Positions 30,601 to 41,022 of a stretch of DNA of 64,000 nucleotides are shown here, piece by piece. A program made the position numbers and the translations under genes. The notes beneath the pieces are model-generated. The model worked only from the letters and a program-made list of their open reading frames with translations. It was not told the origin of the DNA and did no database searches. The stretch is from Rhynchopus euleeides. Its lineage: Eukaryota > Euglenozoa > Diplonemea > Diplonemida > Diplonemidae. Each line of letters starts with the position of its first letter. Positions within the stretch are counted from its first letter, which is position 1. The stretch is from assembly GCA_963210315.1 (NCBI GenBank), contig OY723241.1:1860001-1924000 (forward strand), written 5' to 3'.

Positions 30601-33600
30601 TATATTTCGACCAGACGAAGCTCAAGATGAAGGAATCCGGAAAGGAGTTTGTCGTGGGGCACGTCATCTCCGGGAAGATGCACACCTGCGTCGACACCTG
30701 CAACAAGGAGTGCAGTGCGGAGTCGCTGATCGTTATACACCTGACATGTGACACGAATGCGGGCCTCCTTGCTGCGGATAACATGCGGCTCATCCTCCGC
30801 GGGCTGCGCTTTGCCAACACAAGCCTTGCCCCTGTGGAGGGGTGCCGTTCCATGATCCTGACGGTTGCTGACAAGAGCAGGTCCTGCTCCACCCTCCCCA
30901 TCTTCGTCTCCGTCACCGGGCAGGACGACCCCACGGAGATGACGGTGCCCAACCTGAAGCTCACCCTCCGCAGCTCTCAGGTCCCGGCGCAGTTTAAGCA
31001 GTTCCTCTCCCCGACGGTCTTCCCTATCGCTGAAAATGCAACGGTGGTCGACGTCGACACCGACAGCTTCCTCGGGGGCTCCCTGGTGGTGGTGCTGTCT
31101 GGCGGGACCAAGGGGGAAGGCCTTTCGCTGCTGTGCTCCTCAGCAGGCTTCGGGCGGGGTGGGTGCACCAGCGGTGGAACTACCCCCCTCCTCCATCCCG
31201 ACTCCCGTCCGGGTACCGTGAAGTCCGACTCAGAGAGAACACCCCTCACCATAGCCCACGGCCCTTCCTTCGATGGCGGGTCGTCCTGCCTCCCAGACCA
31301 GAGGTGGGCCCCGGAGGACATGCTGGTGTTGGAGGGGGACAGCGAGCTGCGCTACGACGGGGAGACGATCGGGCACATCCTGAAGGGTGCCGCCACCATC
31401 GACGAGTCGCACGACACATCGGATGGGGTGCACGAGCTGCACATCGAGTTTGCACGCGGGGGGGGCATGACAATCGGGCTCTGCCAGCTCCTCCTCCGCA
31501 GGGTCGCTATAACAACCTATAGGCCGAGCCTCACGGGGACCCGCACCGCAAACATCACGCTCACCATCGGGGAGACGGCTTCCGGAAGCGATGCTCTGAT
31601 GCGGGATGTATCCACCGTGGTTCCCGCATGCGTGCTGACGGAAAAGGTCACCATCAGGCATGCGCCCAACCTGCTGACAATCCCAGAGAAATACTCTGTG
31701 GTGGAGTACCGTGAGGGGTCCGGGCCACAGCGGCTGGCTCCCTTCGAGCTGCTTCAGGATAAGGCAGGCCACATCGACCATTACTCTGCTGGGTTTATAT
31801 CCGTGGAGATTGTGGAGGGGGCGACGGACTGCGACGCTCTCGCGGTGAGGGAGGATGAGAATATCAAGGTGCTCGCCCCGGCTCCCACGAAGGGGAAGAA
31901 GATGACGATGGCCCACCTGGCCAACCGGCACCAGAGTGTGATTGGGCTGAAGCATGCCTTGGAGGCGAAGTCGTTGCGGCCCGCCTCGCCGATGCAGGGG
32001 TCGCAGGGTGACCCGGAGTCGCCCGGGGATCGGAGTGGAGGGAAGCGCAGTTTTGCGGACTTCAAGGAGAAGCTGCGCGAGCACCTGTCGCAGGAGGCGC
32101 ATGAAAGGATCGAGCGGAAGGAGGACCTGATAGGGCTGACGCAAAACATCGCGACGGACAGGGCGGCACAGGCGCTGGTGAAGGACAAGGAGAGGCAGGA
32201 AAAGTATCCAATCCGGCAGGACCTGTCGGTCGAGAACCGCCTGGTGGGTTCCATCGTGAAGGAGGGGCCCAGCTCGCTGTACATCCAGTTCCGCTCAGAG
32301 GGGGGCACGAATGTGACGCGGCGGAATGTGCTGGCGATCCTGCGGAATCTGACGTACACCAACAACTCCAGCGACCCGCAGGTTCTGAAGAAAACCCTGA
32401 AGGTGACCATCAGCGACCAGGCCCCGTGTTTTAGCCAGTGTGTCTTCGAGCTGAATATTCTCACGGTATGCCTGGGCAGGGTGTGTGCGGTGGTTTGGCC
32501 AGCCGGCATTTCGACCCGAGGGGGTACGGAAGCGTTGTGTGTGATTTCATGTGCCATCTGTGGAAACACGGCTCTTGCCCCTCCATCTGCATCACTCTCT
32601 CCCCTCTCCAGGTTGACGACGTGACGGAGATCGCGACCAAATCGGCGAAGGTGCGCTACATGCCGCACGGGACCGGCGCCCCCACCTTCTGCATCTTCCC
32701 ATACGGGCAGTCCCGCCTGAAGGACGCAGACACAGAGCATTTCGACGGCGGCTTCCTCCACTTCCAGGCAATCGGGCACATCAAGGGGGACCAGCTGGGG
32801 TTCCTCTCCCACGCGCATGACAACGCGGCCCGCGGTGACAGCGGTTTCAGCACCGGTGAGACGTTCAACCTGTTCCTCCACGAGGATGGGAAGAGGGTGA
32901 TGTGGCAGCAGGACGGCGAAGAGCTGCACGTGGCCACCATAGCCTGGGAGGCCGACCGCGCCAGCTGCAAGGTGCAGTTCTATAAGGGCGAAGGTGCAGC
33001 ACGCAGGGTCAGCCTCAACCTCGCGTCCTACATCATGAACTGCATCGCCTTCAGCAACGCGCAGGAGACGATGCGGAAGCCCATCACGCGGAGCTACCAG
33101 GTGCGCATCTCCGACGGGGAGAACGTGCAGGAGGGCAAGAAGAAGATCACCCTCGAGACAACGCCACCCGGCTGCTACTTCCTGCCGTGGGCCTACGCAC
33201 TGGACATGCCGTGCAAGCTGGGCGAGCCGGTCCTCTTCAACGACAGCAAAGGGAAGCTCTTCCTCGGGCCCTTCAGCGACAGGGAGAAGGAGGGCAAGGT
33301 GATCACCAGCGGGTTTGTCCACATCGCCATGGAGTGGGATGACGACTCGTATGACGAGCCGGGGGTGCTGGCGCCTGGTCCCTCATATGTCTTCAAGGAG
33401 GGTGCCGTATACAGCAAGGATCTGTACTACGCAAAGGCATCTGTTGCCTCCAACGAGTACCAGTTTGAGTTCACATGGGCTTCCAAGATTACAGGGAAGG
33501 CAGCGACGTCCTTCCTCCGCTCGTTCACCTACACCGGGTCTCGGAAGACGACCGTCACGCTTACTGTCACGGTTGGGCTGGAGGCCTCGGGTGGGCAAGC

Positions 33601-33631
33601 CACGACCTGCACTGTGGTGTTGCGTTACTGA
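27627..33631 (+). CDS. Giant zinc-finger, coiled-coil and cadherin-like-repeat protein
   Basis: Exons 27627-32465 and 32612-33631 joined in phase 0 (intron GTATGC to CTCCAG, 146 nt); about 1952 residues. The ATG at 27627 is the first in frame; alternatively the preceding TGCATGCAG is an acceptor at 27632 and an upstream exon (27271-27432, ending TGGCAG, also in phase 0) supplies the start. In order: a C2HC-type zinc motif C53-C56-H74-C78; an LRR-like segment (about 198-235); charged coiled coil with many Arg, Glu and Gln (about 285-660); then beta-rich sequence to the end with at least four modules of the bacterial or CSPG cadherin-like type, each with a core such as ILRNLTYTNNSSDP followed by LKVTISD. 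There is no signal peptide or membrane helix, so an intracellular, perhaps cytoskeletal or flagellar, scaffold is the inference. No named orthologue recognised. Confidence 0.75.
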
Positions 33632-35033
33632 GTGGTGCGGAGAGGGCACCCTGGGTTGCCAGGAGCAGAAGTTTGACGCCAAATCACGGATCGAGCGGGA
33701 TGCAGTGCGGATGCGAGGGGGTGAGGAGACGGCGAGGGTTGGATGACGGGGTTGATGATGACGGCGGGCAGGGTTGGATAGCGGGGTCGCTGCGGCCCAC
33801 CCCCCCCCCCCCCCCCCCTACCCACACCCGTACCCCCCTTTTCCAAGGGGGGTGCGTGTGGTGTGCATGCCTGTATCCCTCTGACAGCTCACACGCACTG
33901 TGGTCGGGTCGAAAATCGGGGATTTGCGTCTCAGGGAGGATTTGCCGTTGCCCTGCACACTGAAGAGCAGACCTTGTATGAAGCCTGCTGCTGTCGTGTA
34001 AGATCCCTACCTCGCTTCCCCCTGAGGTGCAGGGAGTGTGCACCCATGCGACATCCTCTGCCTCGAAAGATCTGACCTACTGGAGCCCCACTGAGTAACA
34101 GCTCCGACAAAGAACTTTTGCCCCCCCTCCCCTCTCAAAAAAACCGCAGATGGCAGTCACTGCACTGATAGTCCAAAAAAATGTAGCTTGGAGTAGGACC
34201 CTATTCCCCCCCAGCCCCGCCCCGCCCCCCCCCCCCCTCCCCCACGTGTGGATTTTTAATACCGTGGAATCGATTGGGCTGCGTAACAACGCAGCATGAT
34301 AAATACAACACAGCTGCATGGTCACGCAGATGGGACGACGATCATGCCCCCAGGTTCTTACTCTCCTCGGGGGTGAGATTCTGCGCCTCCTCCTCCAGCA
34401 TGTCCAGGTCCTGTAACAATCGGGGGAGCCTGCAGTGACCCAGCATCCACCGAAAATGACATCACCCTCACCACGATAGGCACCTTCACGATCGTCATGC
34501 CACCGTACTTCCGGATCTGTATGTGCAGTTGCGGTGAAACAGAACTGATACCGGCATGGTACATGGTACACACCTTGATGTCATTGCCGTACTGATCCAT
34601 CGGCAGCACCACCTGGCGGCGGTACAACCCCGATGGCGGACTCGCCACGCCCCCTACATTCCGCTGGAAGTATACCTGGCCCTGGCCATTAGTGCATCAA
34701 AGCTGCTTCGCCCCCCACTCTCCTCCACTCCCATCGTGCATTGATCTGCCTTGTACAACATATCTGGTGGAGTGACTACAAAAAGGACTAACATTGCAAG
34801 AAGGTGCTGGGAGACTTACTTTTCCATTCACTCTCGACGATCAAACCCCCCCGAATATCCTCCGCACTGCAGCCGTTTGCCCCAGACCACACCACCACCC
34901 TGCAGGGCACTACCCCCTCTGTTTTTTTTATTTTCCTTTCCGCTTGCCGTGTCATCAACCCTTTTCCCCGTTTCCCTTTTCCCTCCCCACCCCATCCACT
35001 CCCACACCCTCCCCCCTCCCCCCCCCCACACCG
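33632..35033 (+). other. Intergenic region with poly-C tracts
   Basis: No gene seen. Poly-C runs at about 33800-33818 and 34218-34236, a poly-A/C-rich patch near 34120-34145, and the second copy of the 64-bp dispersed sequence. The 5' leader of the following gene is very pyrimidine-rich (34980-35030). Confidence 0.5.
34785..34846 (+). repeat. 64-bp dispersed sequence, copy B
   Basis: GGACTAACATTGCAAGAAGG through CTCGACGATCAAAC, followed by C7. It is nearly identical to 25891-25954, while the flanks of the two copies are unrelated apart from the C run. Confidence 0.8.
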
Positions 35034-35510
35034 ATGAACACGATGCACGCCCTCTGCCTGGTTCTGTTCTGTGCTGCAGGTGGTGTCTCCTCGCAGAGCG
35101 CAGTCACACCGCCCTCACCTGCTGGGGTGTCAGGAGGCAGCAGCGGCGCCCGGCGTGAGGGTTCCCTGGGTGAAAAGGACAACACTTCCGCTGCAGCCGC
35201 CGCCGCCGCCTCCGTGAGGGCAATGGGCAGGGATGACCAAAGCGAGCGGAGCTTCTCCTCTGGGAAGCCCAGTGAGGCGGATAGCGGCGAATCGCTTTGG
35301 CACAGCGTGCAGCAGAAGAGGAACGGCTTCGCGCATGACGCAGCATTTCTCTGCTTTGTCATCGCGATCGCAGTGACCATTGTGGTTATGGAGCACCGCC
35401 AGAGGAAGGCGGCACAGAAGCAGGCGGAGGAGTGTGACTGTGGGTGCGACTGTGAGTGCGCATACAGGCAACCCACGGAGGAGGGTGGTCGGATGCGCTG
35501 TGTGGTGTGA
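35034..35510 (+). CDS. Small type I membrane protein with Cys-rich tail
   Basis: 158 residues in one exon, starting at the ATG at 35034 just after a C-rich leader; the same frame is open upstream, but only this ATG (or MHAL four codons in) gives a signal peptide (MHALCLVLFCAAGGVSS). The lumenal part, about residues 22-100, is Ser/Ala/Gly/Glu-rich and looks disordered, with a poly-Ala run. A single membrane helix follows (about 101-118, AFLCFVIAIAVTIVVME). The cytosolic tail has a basic RQRKAAQKQ stop-transfer and a cluster CDCGCDCEC that could be palmitoylated or bind metal. No family recognised. Composition and the clean signal-helix-tail order make a real gene likely. Confidence 0.65.
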   Translation: MNTMHALCLVLFCAAGGVSSQSAVTPPSPAGVSGGSSGARREGSLGEKDNTSAAAAAAASVRAMGRDDQSERSFSSGKPSEADSGESLWHSVQQKRNGFAHDAAFLCFVIAIAVTIVVMEHRQRKAAQKQAEECDCGCDCECAYRQPTEEGGRMRCVV

Positions 35511-35831
35511 TCAGTGGTGAGGTAGAGTGGGAGTGGGGTGGGGGGGGGGGGGGGGGGGCGGGAGGCCCGCCCCACGGACCGTGCCGTGCCATCAGAACAT
35601 TAGAACCTCCTGGGATTGAAATCAGAAACTGGGTTTATAATTGGCACCTGCCGCGGTGACGTGGGTGGGCTCTTTCGATTGTTGTGTGTGCCTACCCCCT
35701 CCTCCCCCCCTCGTGCATAAGGCCCCCCTATCGAAAATGGCGTGTTTACAGTCCCCCCCGACGAAGCGTCAGCACATCAAACAAAGAAGAAGGAATCACG
35801 GCTGCTGCGCTTATTTTTATGAGGGGAAAAC
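35511..35831 (+). other. Short spacer with G run
   Basis: No gene. A G run at about 35537-35558 directly follows the stop codon, and a C/T-rich stretch lies near 35690-35715. Confidence 0.5.
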
Positions 35832-36514
35832 CAGGGGTGGAGCTTGAAATTTGGGGTTGCGGGCTGGATCGGGTCAGATCGGGTCAGCCAATTTTTTCTC
35901 ACTGAATGGGTTCCCCCCCGGTTCGTCTCAGAGATCAGTGCTCGGGCCCAGCCTCCCGCGAGGGTACCGGAACTGAGATGCAGCCCCGGACGCGCAAGGA
36001 CTTGGTTCCAAGACAAACACATGCCATAGGGGGGGGTCTGGGGGGCGGAGCCCCCAGCCGCCGGAGGCCACGGTAGTGAACATCTGTGACTTGCGGGCGT
36101 ACGGATTCTGTGTGAGTTGCCTGCGTCCTCCTGAGGATACTGAGGGCGGTCTGTACTCCATTCCCTGATGTAAAGGGCTTGGGTACAAGACAGGCACATG
36201 CCACAGGGGGGTCTGGGGGGCGGAGCCCCCCAGCTGCCGGAGGCCACGGTAGTAAACGTCTGTTGCACGGTACGGGTTGGGCAGCTTCATTTGTCCTCTA
36301 TTGTGACTGTTTGAGGCCTGTGCTCATGTAGCTGGGGTCACTTTGCTCACGAAACGCCTCCTGGTCACCTTGAGACCCCAAGGCGAGGAGCCAACTTTTC
36401 CGGTTTCCCGAAAATCTATATTTTTTTTTCTTTTTACCCCTGACCTGATTTTTTGTGAGGGCCTGCAGAAAATCAGGTCAGCTGACCCGAAAAAACCCCC
36501 AAGCTCCACCCCTG
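35832..36514 (+). mobile_element. Non-autonomous hAT-like element
   Basis: 683 bp with terminal inverted repeats CAGGGGTGGAGCTTG, flanked by a perfect 8-bp target duplication GGGAAAAC (35824-35831 and 36515-36522). CAGGGGTGG ends and 8-bp duplications are hallmarks of hAT transposons. There is no transposase. Inside are two direct copies (about 36002-36085 and 36178-36262) of a segment containing the hairpin GGGGGGCGGAGCCCCC. Subterminal GGTCAGATC/GACCTGATT motifs recur at both ends. Confidence 0.9.
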
Positions 36515-37730
36515 GGGAAAACATAAAGGTGGCTCGGGTCTGTTTGGATCCCCTTGAGGAGGGCATTCGCTCAGAACTACAGAAAGGTTAGCGTCTCAGT
36601 TCCCCCCCCCCCCCCCCCCCCCCCCGTGGACTTCTGTACGCTGCACGATGCGGGTACCGCTAACCTCCAACACATTGCTCGCCAAACGCAGAAAGGTGAG
36701 AACCAGCGAGCCATCTCACAAACCTGGCTGCAAAGTGAAACAGAGAGAATGTCCCCTAACCCCATTTGGGCTCCGATTTATAGCCGTTTTTGGATAGGGT
36801 GCTTTGGATACATGCATGGGGGGGAGGGTAGGTACCCACCCACCCACCCACCCACCCCCACCCCCCACCCCATCCCGTCCCATTTTCATCGCAAAAAAAA
36901 AAAAACAACCCCTGCGTGTGCAACTCTGTTCACCCTCCGATGGGTTCGTCTATACATTGAGGTGCGCCCTACTGCGTGGCACGCATTCCAAGGCTCCGAG
37001 TTTCGCTCGCTTCAGCGCTAACAGGCTCCTTGTCTTGGGACCGCCACGCGGGCTGGGCTGCCTCATCCTCCCTCTCTGTCTATGCCGGCAAAGTTTCTTT
37101 TCCCCTTGACCTTTTTCTGTGAACGATTTAGACTCTTTTGACCCCCGCCTCCAGACCCAAAATGCACCCCGGGGGGGCAACGCCCCCACGAGGGGGCAAT
37201 CCTATCTGAAGGTATATCCGTCTGGCCTCTCGGTGTGGCGGGTGCCTCATGCCCGCCTCTTGCTCTTAGTTGCTTATTTTATTTATTCCCTTGGTTTGTT
37301 CTCACCACGGCACGCCATACTTCTTTATACTGGGGGATGGGGCGTGCATGGCCCTCGCTCCGAGATGCAGGACAAGCATTGTGACTGCAACCCCTAAAAA
37401 GGAGCCGGTGCCGCACTGAAACGATGCAGTTCTGTCGCATGGTGAATGCCCCCAGCGCGTGTTGTACTCCCCCGATTCCCTCTCTCCTCCTCCCCCCACC
37501 CCCCCCGAACGGGCTCCCGACCGTTCAGCTGCCGCGACACAAACCCCGCGCATCTTGATCTGACTCCCTTTCGCATGGCTTTCGGATATGCCCTCGCCGT
37601 ATTTCCGCTGCACGCACTGTCTTCCTCACGCGTTACCTTCATCATTGTGTGTGTTTCTTCTAGGGGGTCTTCGCAACGGTGCCGAAAACGGTGCGTTATT
37701 CCTTTCCACACCAGGACTCAGGACTCTTAC

Positions 37731-37837
37731 GCACATGACTTTCGTGCGGAAAGTGCCCTTCAGCTCATTCAACCGTGCTCTACAACAAACCCTTCATCGG
37801 CAAGGGGTTGTAAGTGTGGAGGCGACAATCAAACGAA
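37731..37837 (+). repeat. R2 dispersed repeat
   Basis: Ordered matches to the family: CACATGACTTTCGTGCGGAA, AGTGCCCTTCAGCTC, CCGTGCTCTAC, CCCTTCATCGGCAAGGGGTT, TAAGTGTGGAGGCG. Same orientation as the 40498 copy and opposite to the 63786 copy. Confidence 0.75.
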
Positions 37838-38080
37838 GTACAACAAGAGAGAGAAGAGCTGAAGTGGCATTTTCTGTCAAAAAAAACCTATAGCGGGTGG
37901 TGTTGCTGAAAGTGCTTCGCATGATGTGCGCACGATGGGGCGGGGCCAGTAATTAGCTCAAAAAGGGTGAAAAAATGCCGAAAATTTTCGAATCCCAGTC
38001 AGGGACCACTCTGAATCACCTGCTTTGTGCAAAGAAACGGGTTTGTTTGCCGAAAAAGCACAATGTGTGCCCTCTACAGG

Positions 38081-38116
38081 CCCCCCTACCCCCCGAGTAC
38101 TCGGGGGGTAGGGGGG
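38081..38116 (+). repeat. Perfect 36-bp palindrome
   Basis: The arms are CCCCCCTACCCCCCGAGT and its exact complement, with no spacer. It is next to an additional G-rich run. It could form a cruciform or mark an old element junction. Confidence 0.9.
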
Positions 38117-38179
38117 TATGAGGGGGGGTGCTTTCACCCAATTGGTGTTCCCAGTAAGAGGTGTAAATGGACACCCCAT

Positions 38180-38480
38180 GCAAAACGACCCCACTGCGAT
38201 CCGCACAGATCCCAAACGTTCCAAATATCGGGTTTTTGGAACACCCAAGGAGGGGGTCCCGCTGGGTGGGCTGGTGTGGTTGCCTCTCAGTCATATCCTA
38301 TGACCAGCCCCTGAACCAGACCCACGTTTCACGGACGAAGCTTGACAGCTCGACCACAGAAATGACCCCACTACGATCCGCACAGATTCCAAATAGTCAA
38401 AGGAACGGGGTTTTGCAACACCCGAGTAGGGGGCCCCTTTCGGGGGCGTTTTGGTACAATCTCGGCTCTGTAGTCATAAG
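38180..38480 (+). repeat. Imperfect direct duplication
   Basis: Two copies of GACCCCACTRCGATCCGCAC followed by a GGGTTTTTGGAACACCC-like segment and a GGGGGTCCCGC or GGGGGCCCC block, about 177 bp apart. Origin unknown. Confidence 0.6.
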
Positions 38481-39052
38481 GGGTTCCGCAGGCAGCGTCC
38501 TTAGCCTTCAGCCACTGTCAAGTGAGCCCATTCTATGGCTTGTCTTGAGGGTGCGTTGTCATCTGTTGGTCCCAGGTACAGACAAACAAACGCTGCAGCT
38601 GGGCGAGGACTGACTGATGTGTCTTCCGAGGTTCGAAACTCGGACAACCTAGTTTGGTGAGTCTCGAGCCAGGTTCCTAAGGCCTCCAGAGACAGGTCCT
38701 TCCGCAGCAGTCAGAAGAGTGACTTCCTGCAAACCACAGGGCCTGGGTGGATATTTGGGATACATGGAGGGCCCCTACATCAGGAAATGGGCACCACAAG
38801 GTCTGGGACGAGGCCGGTGGTAGTGTTGGTGCAGTCTGGGCTCTGTATTGGAGGTAGCGTGTTTCCCACTGGAGAGAATAAAAAAGTTGCATTATTGCTT
38901 ATGCACAATGTACGCACAAACTACGCAAAACTACGCACGAACTACGCAATTTGGGCCTTTCAGCAACACCAGCGGGTATAGCGCTTTTTGGGCAAACAAA
39001 GCAAACCCGCCGAAGACAAGCCCCCTCAGCAGGCATTACGGGAGTTGGTTTT

Positions 39053-39266
39053 GTTACGAGCGACGAAGCGAAGCGAAGTCGCGAAGTAACGAAGGAAATC
39101 GACAACTGAAGCTTTTGGATTAGCACCTTTTCACTTGCCACCTCACAGGGCCTCAGCACAGCCTTGAGACAGTAAGTGTGCGCTCAACAAAAGGTAAGCC
39201 GGAACTGTTTTCCCACAGTTGCTGGACAGGGAGTGTCTCCAATCTAGCGAAAGGAGTACGATTTTG
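39053..39266 (+). repeat. R1 dispersed repeat, best-preserved copy
   Basis: GTTACGAGCGACGAAGCGAA at the start pairs with GTCGCGAAGTAAC to form an imperfect hairpin. Then GGAAATCGACAACTGAAGC, GCCTCAGCACAGCCTTGAGA, GTGTGCGCTCAACAAAAGG, CACAGTTGCTGGACAGGGAG and GCGAAAGGAGTACGATTTTG. Confidence 0.85.
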
Positions 39267-40251
39267 CCCGGATTTGGCGCACATACAACAAAATGCCCTG
39301 TCGTTTTTTTTGTGTGTGTTTTGTGGCCGCGCCTTGTTAGTTCGGCGTAGCCAACTGGGGAAACTTTCTGTGCCTTTAGCTGGATCGTGCGTCCCCACTC
39401 ACACCACTTCATCAGACCGGGGAGTGGTGTACACAAAGAGTGGGTTCTGTGTTCCAACAAAACAACTTTCAGCAGTAATTGGTTTGTTGTCTCGTTTTGC
39501 TGTCACTTTACGATTCAGCGGGGGCACAGATAGTTTTTGTTAGGTGAATACCGCCGGAACTCTTGCCGATAGCGAAGTCCCCCTCATCCTATGGGAGCCG
39601 TGCCCCCAGATTCCCACCATTTTGTCTTGCGTGCATCCGCTTTCCCCTTGCCTCCCCCATTCCTCCCCTGTGATGTGCGTGGTGACAGCTGAAGGGCAAC
39701 CAGGAGAACATGCCACGCTAGTAGTCTCTGCCAACACACATCACCCGCTCAGACCATCCATACTTCTGGCACTCATTCTCTTCGCGATCCCTCCCTCTGT
39801 TTGCTCTTTGATGGCGTGGCCAGGTGTTTCCCCGCACCCCACACCCCCCCACCCTACCCGCCTTATCCTAGGGTTTTGCGAACTGTCTTGGAGCCGCCGT
39901 TTCCCCCCCCCCAATACCTTGAAAAAAATTGGGTGAAACTCCTCCCCCCCAGACGGGGGAGGGGGGGTGGCTCAGAGCTGATTCAGTCCATCCCTTACCC
40001 AGATTCCCAATACACACACCATCACATCTGATTGCTCTGGGGGGGCCTTTGCTCTGTGTCAAACTGTGCCACGTTGTGTCAGTTGTGTCCGTTGTGTCAC
40101 ACAGGCGGTGTTTTTCGCGTGAGAAGAAATCGGCAAAATCCCGCCAGGCTTCCGCGATGTCACTGTGTCTCACTCTGACAAAGCGAAGGATCCGTGATGC
40201 AGGGGAGTTGGACACAATGCAAAAAACCATATCGAAAAAGTGTATTCACCA

Positions 40252-40450
40252 GTTACGAGCGGCGAAGCGTAGCGAAGTCGCGAAGTAACGAAGGAAATCG
40301 TACAACTGAAGCTTTATAAGGATCACCTTCATGCAACTTCACAGGGGCTTCCACAGCCTTTGAGCCTCAACAAAAAGTAGCCCGGATCTGCCTTTTTTGC
40401 AGTTGATGGCAGGGTGTTTCTCTTAGTAGCGCGGAGGTGGTGCGATTATT
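40252..40450 (+). repeat. R1 dispersed repeat
   Basis: GTTACGAGCGGCGAAGCGTA start and GTCGCGAAGTAACGAAGG hairpin arm, then GAAATCGTACAACTGAAGC, CACCTTCATGCAACTTCACA, AAAAAGTAGCCCGGATCTGC and GCGGAGGTGGTGCGATTAT. Confidence 0.85.
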
Positions 40451-40497
40451 TTTCCGGTGAAGACTTCAGAGCGAATGCCCCCCTCGGTTTTTGTATT

Positions 40498-40612
40498 TAC
40501 GCAGATGACCTTCGCGGAAAGTGTCAGTTCTGCCCAGTCAAGCTTCTCCACACCACACCCCCTCATCCGGCAAGAGGGTTAGAAATGTGTAGAAGCGCCA
40601 ACACATGCACAC
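40498..40612 (+). repeat. R2 dispersed repeat
   Basis: GCAGATGACCTTCGCGGAAA, GTCAAGCTTCTCCACACCAC, CCCCCTCATCCGGCAAGAGG, AATGTGTAGAAGCGCCAACA follow the family order. Confidence 0.75.
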
Positions 40613-41022
40613 GAGCAAAGTACGAGTTGTAGAAGACATGCGCTATGCACTAGCATACTCCATTCATACAACCAAAATACGCATCTCTCTGGGACTCTTC
40701 ACCCTGCCAGACTGTGTCAGTGCCGCGCCGGGCTAGTGCGGGCGGCTCGTTGCTCTGCACCAAAATCGGACCCCAGTATACTGTTGGACTTGCTCTCGGG
40801 TGAGGCAACCATCAGGCTAGGACGGAAGTAGGAGACGCGGACCAGTGCCTGTCACACCCGAACGCCCCGCACCCCGTACCCTGCACCCTGTCCCCCGAAA
40901 AGAGCTGCGCGTGCCAGCTGTGTGCCAAGCTGTGCAAGGGTCTCTGACACATCCACACAACTCCCCACCCCATTCAGGAGCCGTACACTGAAGCCGGCTG
41001 GTGCCGCAGTCCGGTCTAGACA

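Larger units (their letters stand above)
36523..41022 (+). other. Long intergenic region, repeats only
   Basis: No gene supported; ORFs are short and without domains. Contents: poly-C at about 36601-36625, CCCACCCA tract at 36837-36870, R2 copies, two R1 copies, a 36-bp perfect palindrome, a partial direct duplication (38180-38290 against 38360-38480, sharing GATCCGCACAGAT), and a unit at about 38975-39052 (ATAGCGCTTTTTGGGCAA) that recurs near 52270. Confidence 0.5.

Noticed and set aside
38620-38660. tRNA T-arm-like GAGGTTCGAAACTCGG
   Set aside because: The loop and stem lengths are off and no anticodon or acceptor arms can be drawn around it.
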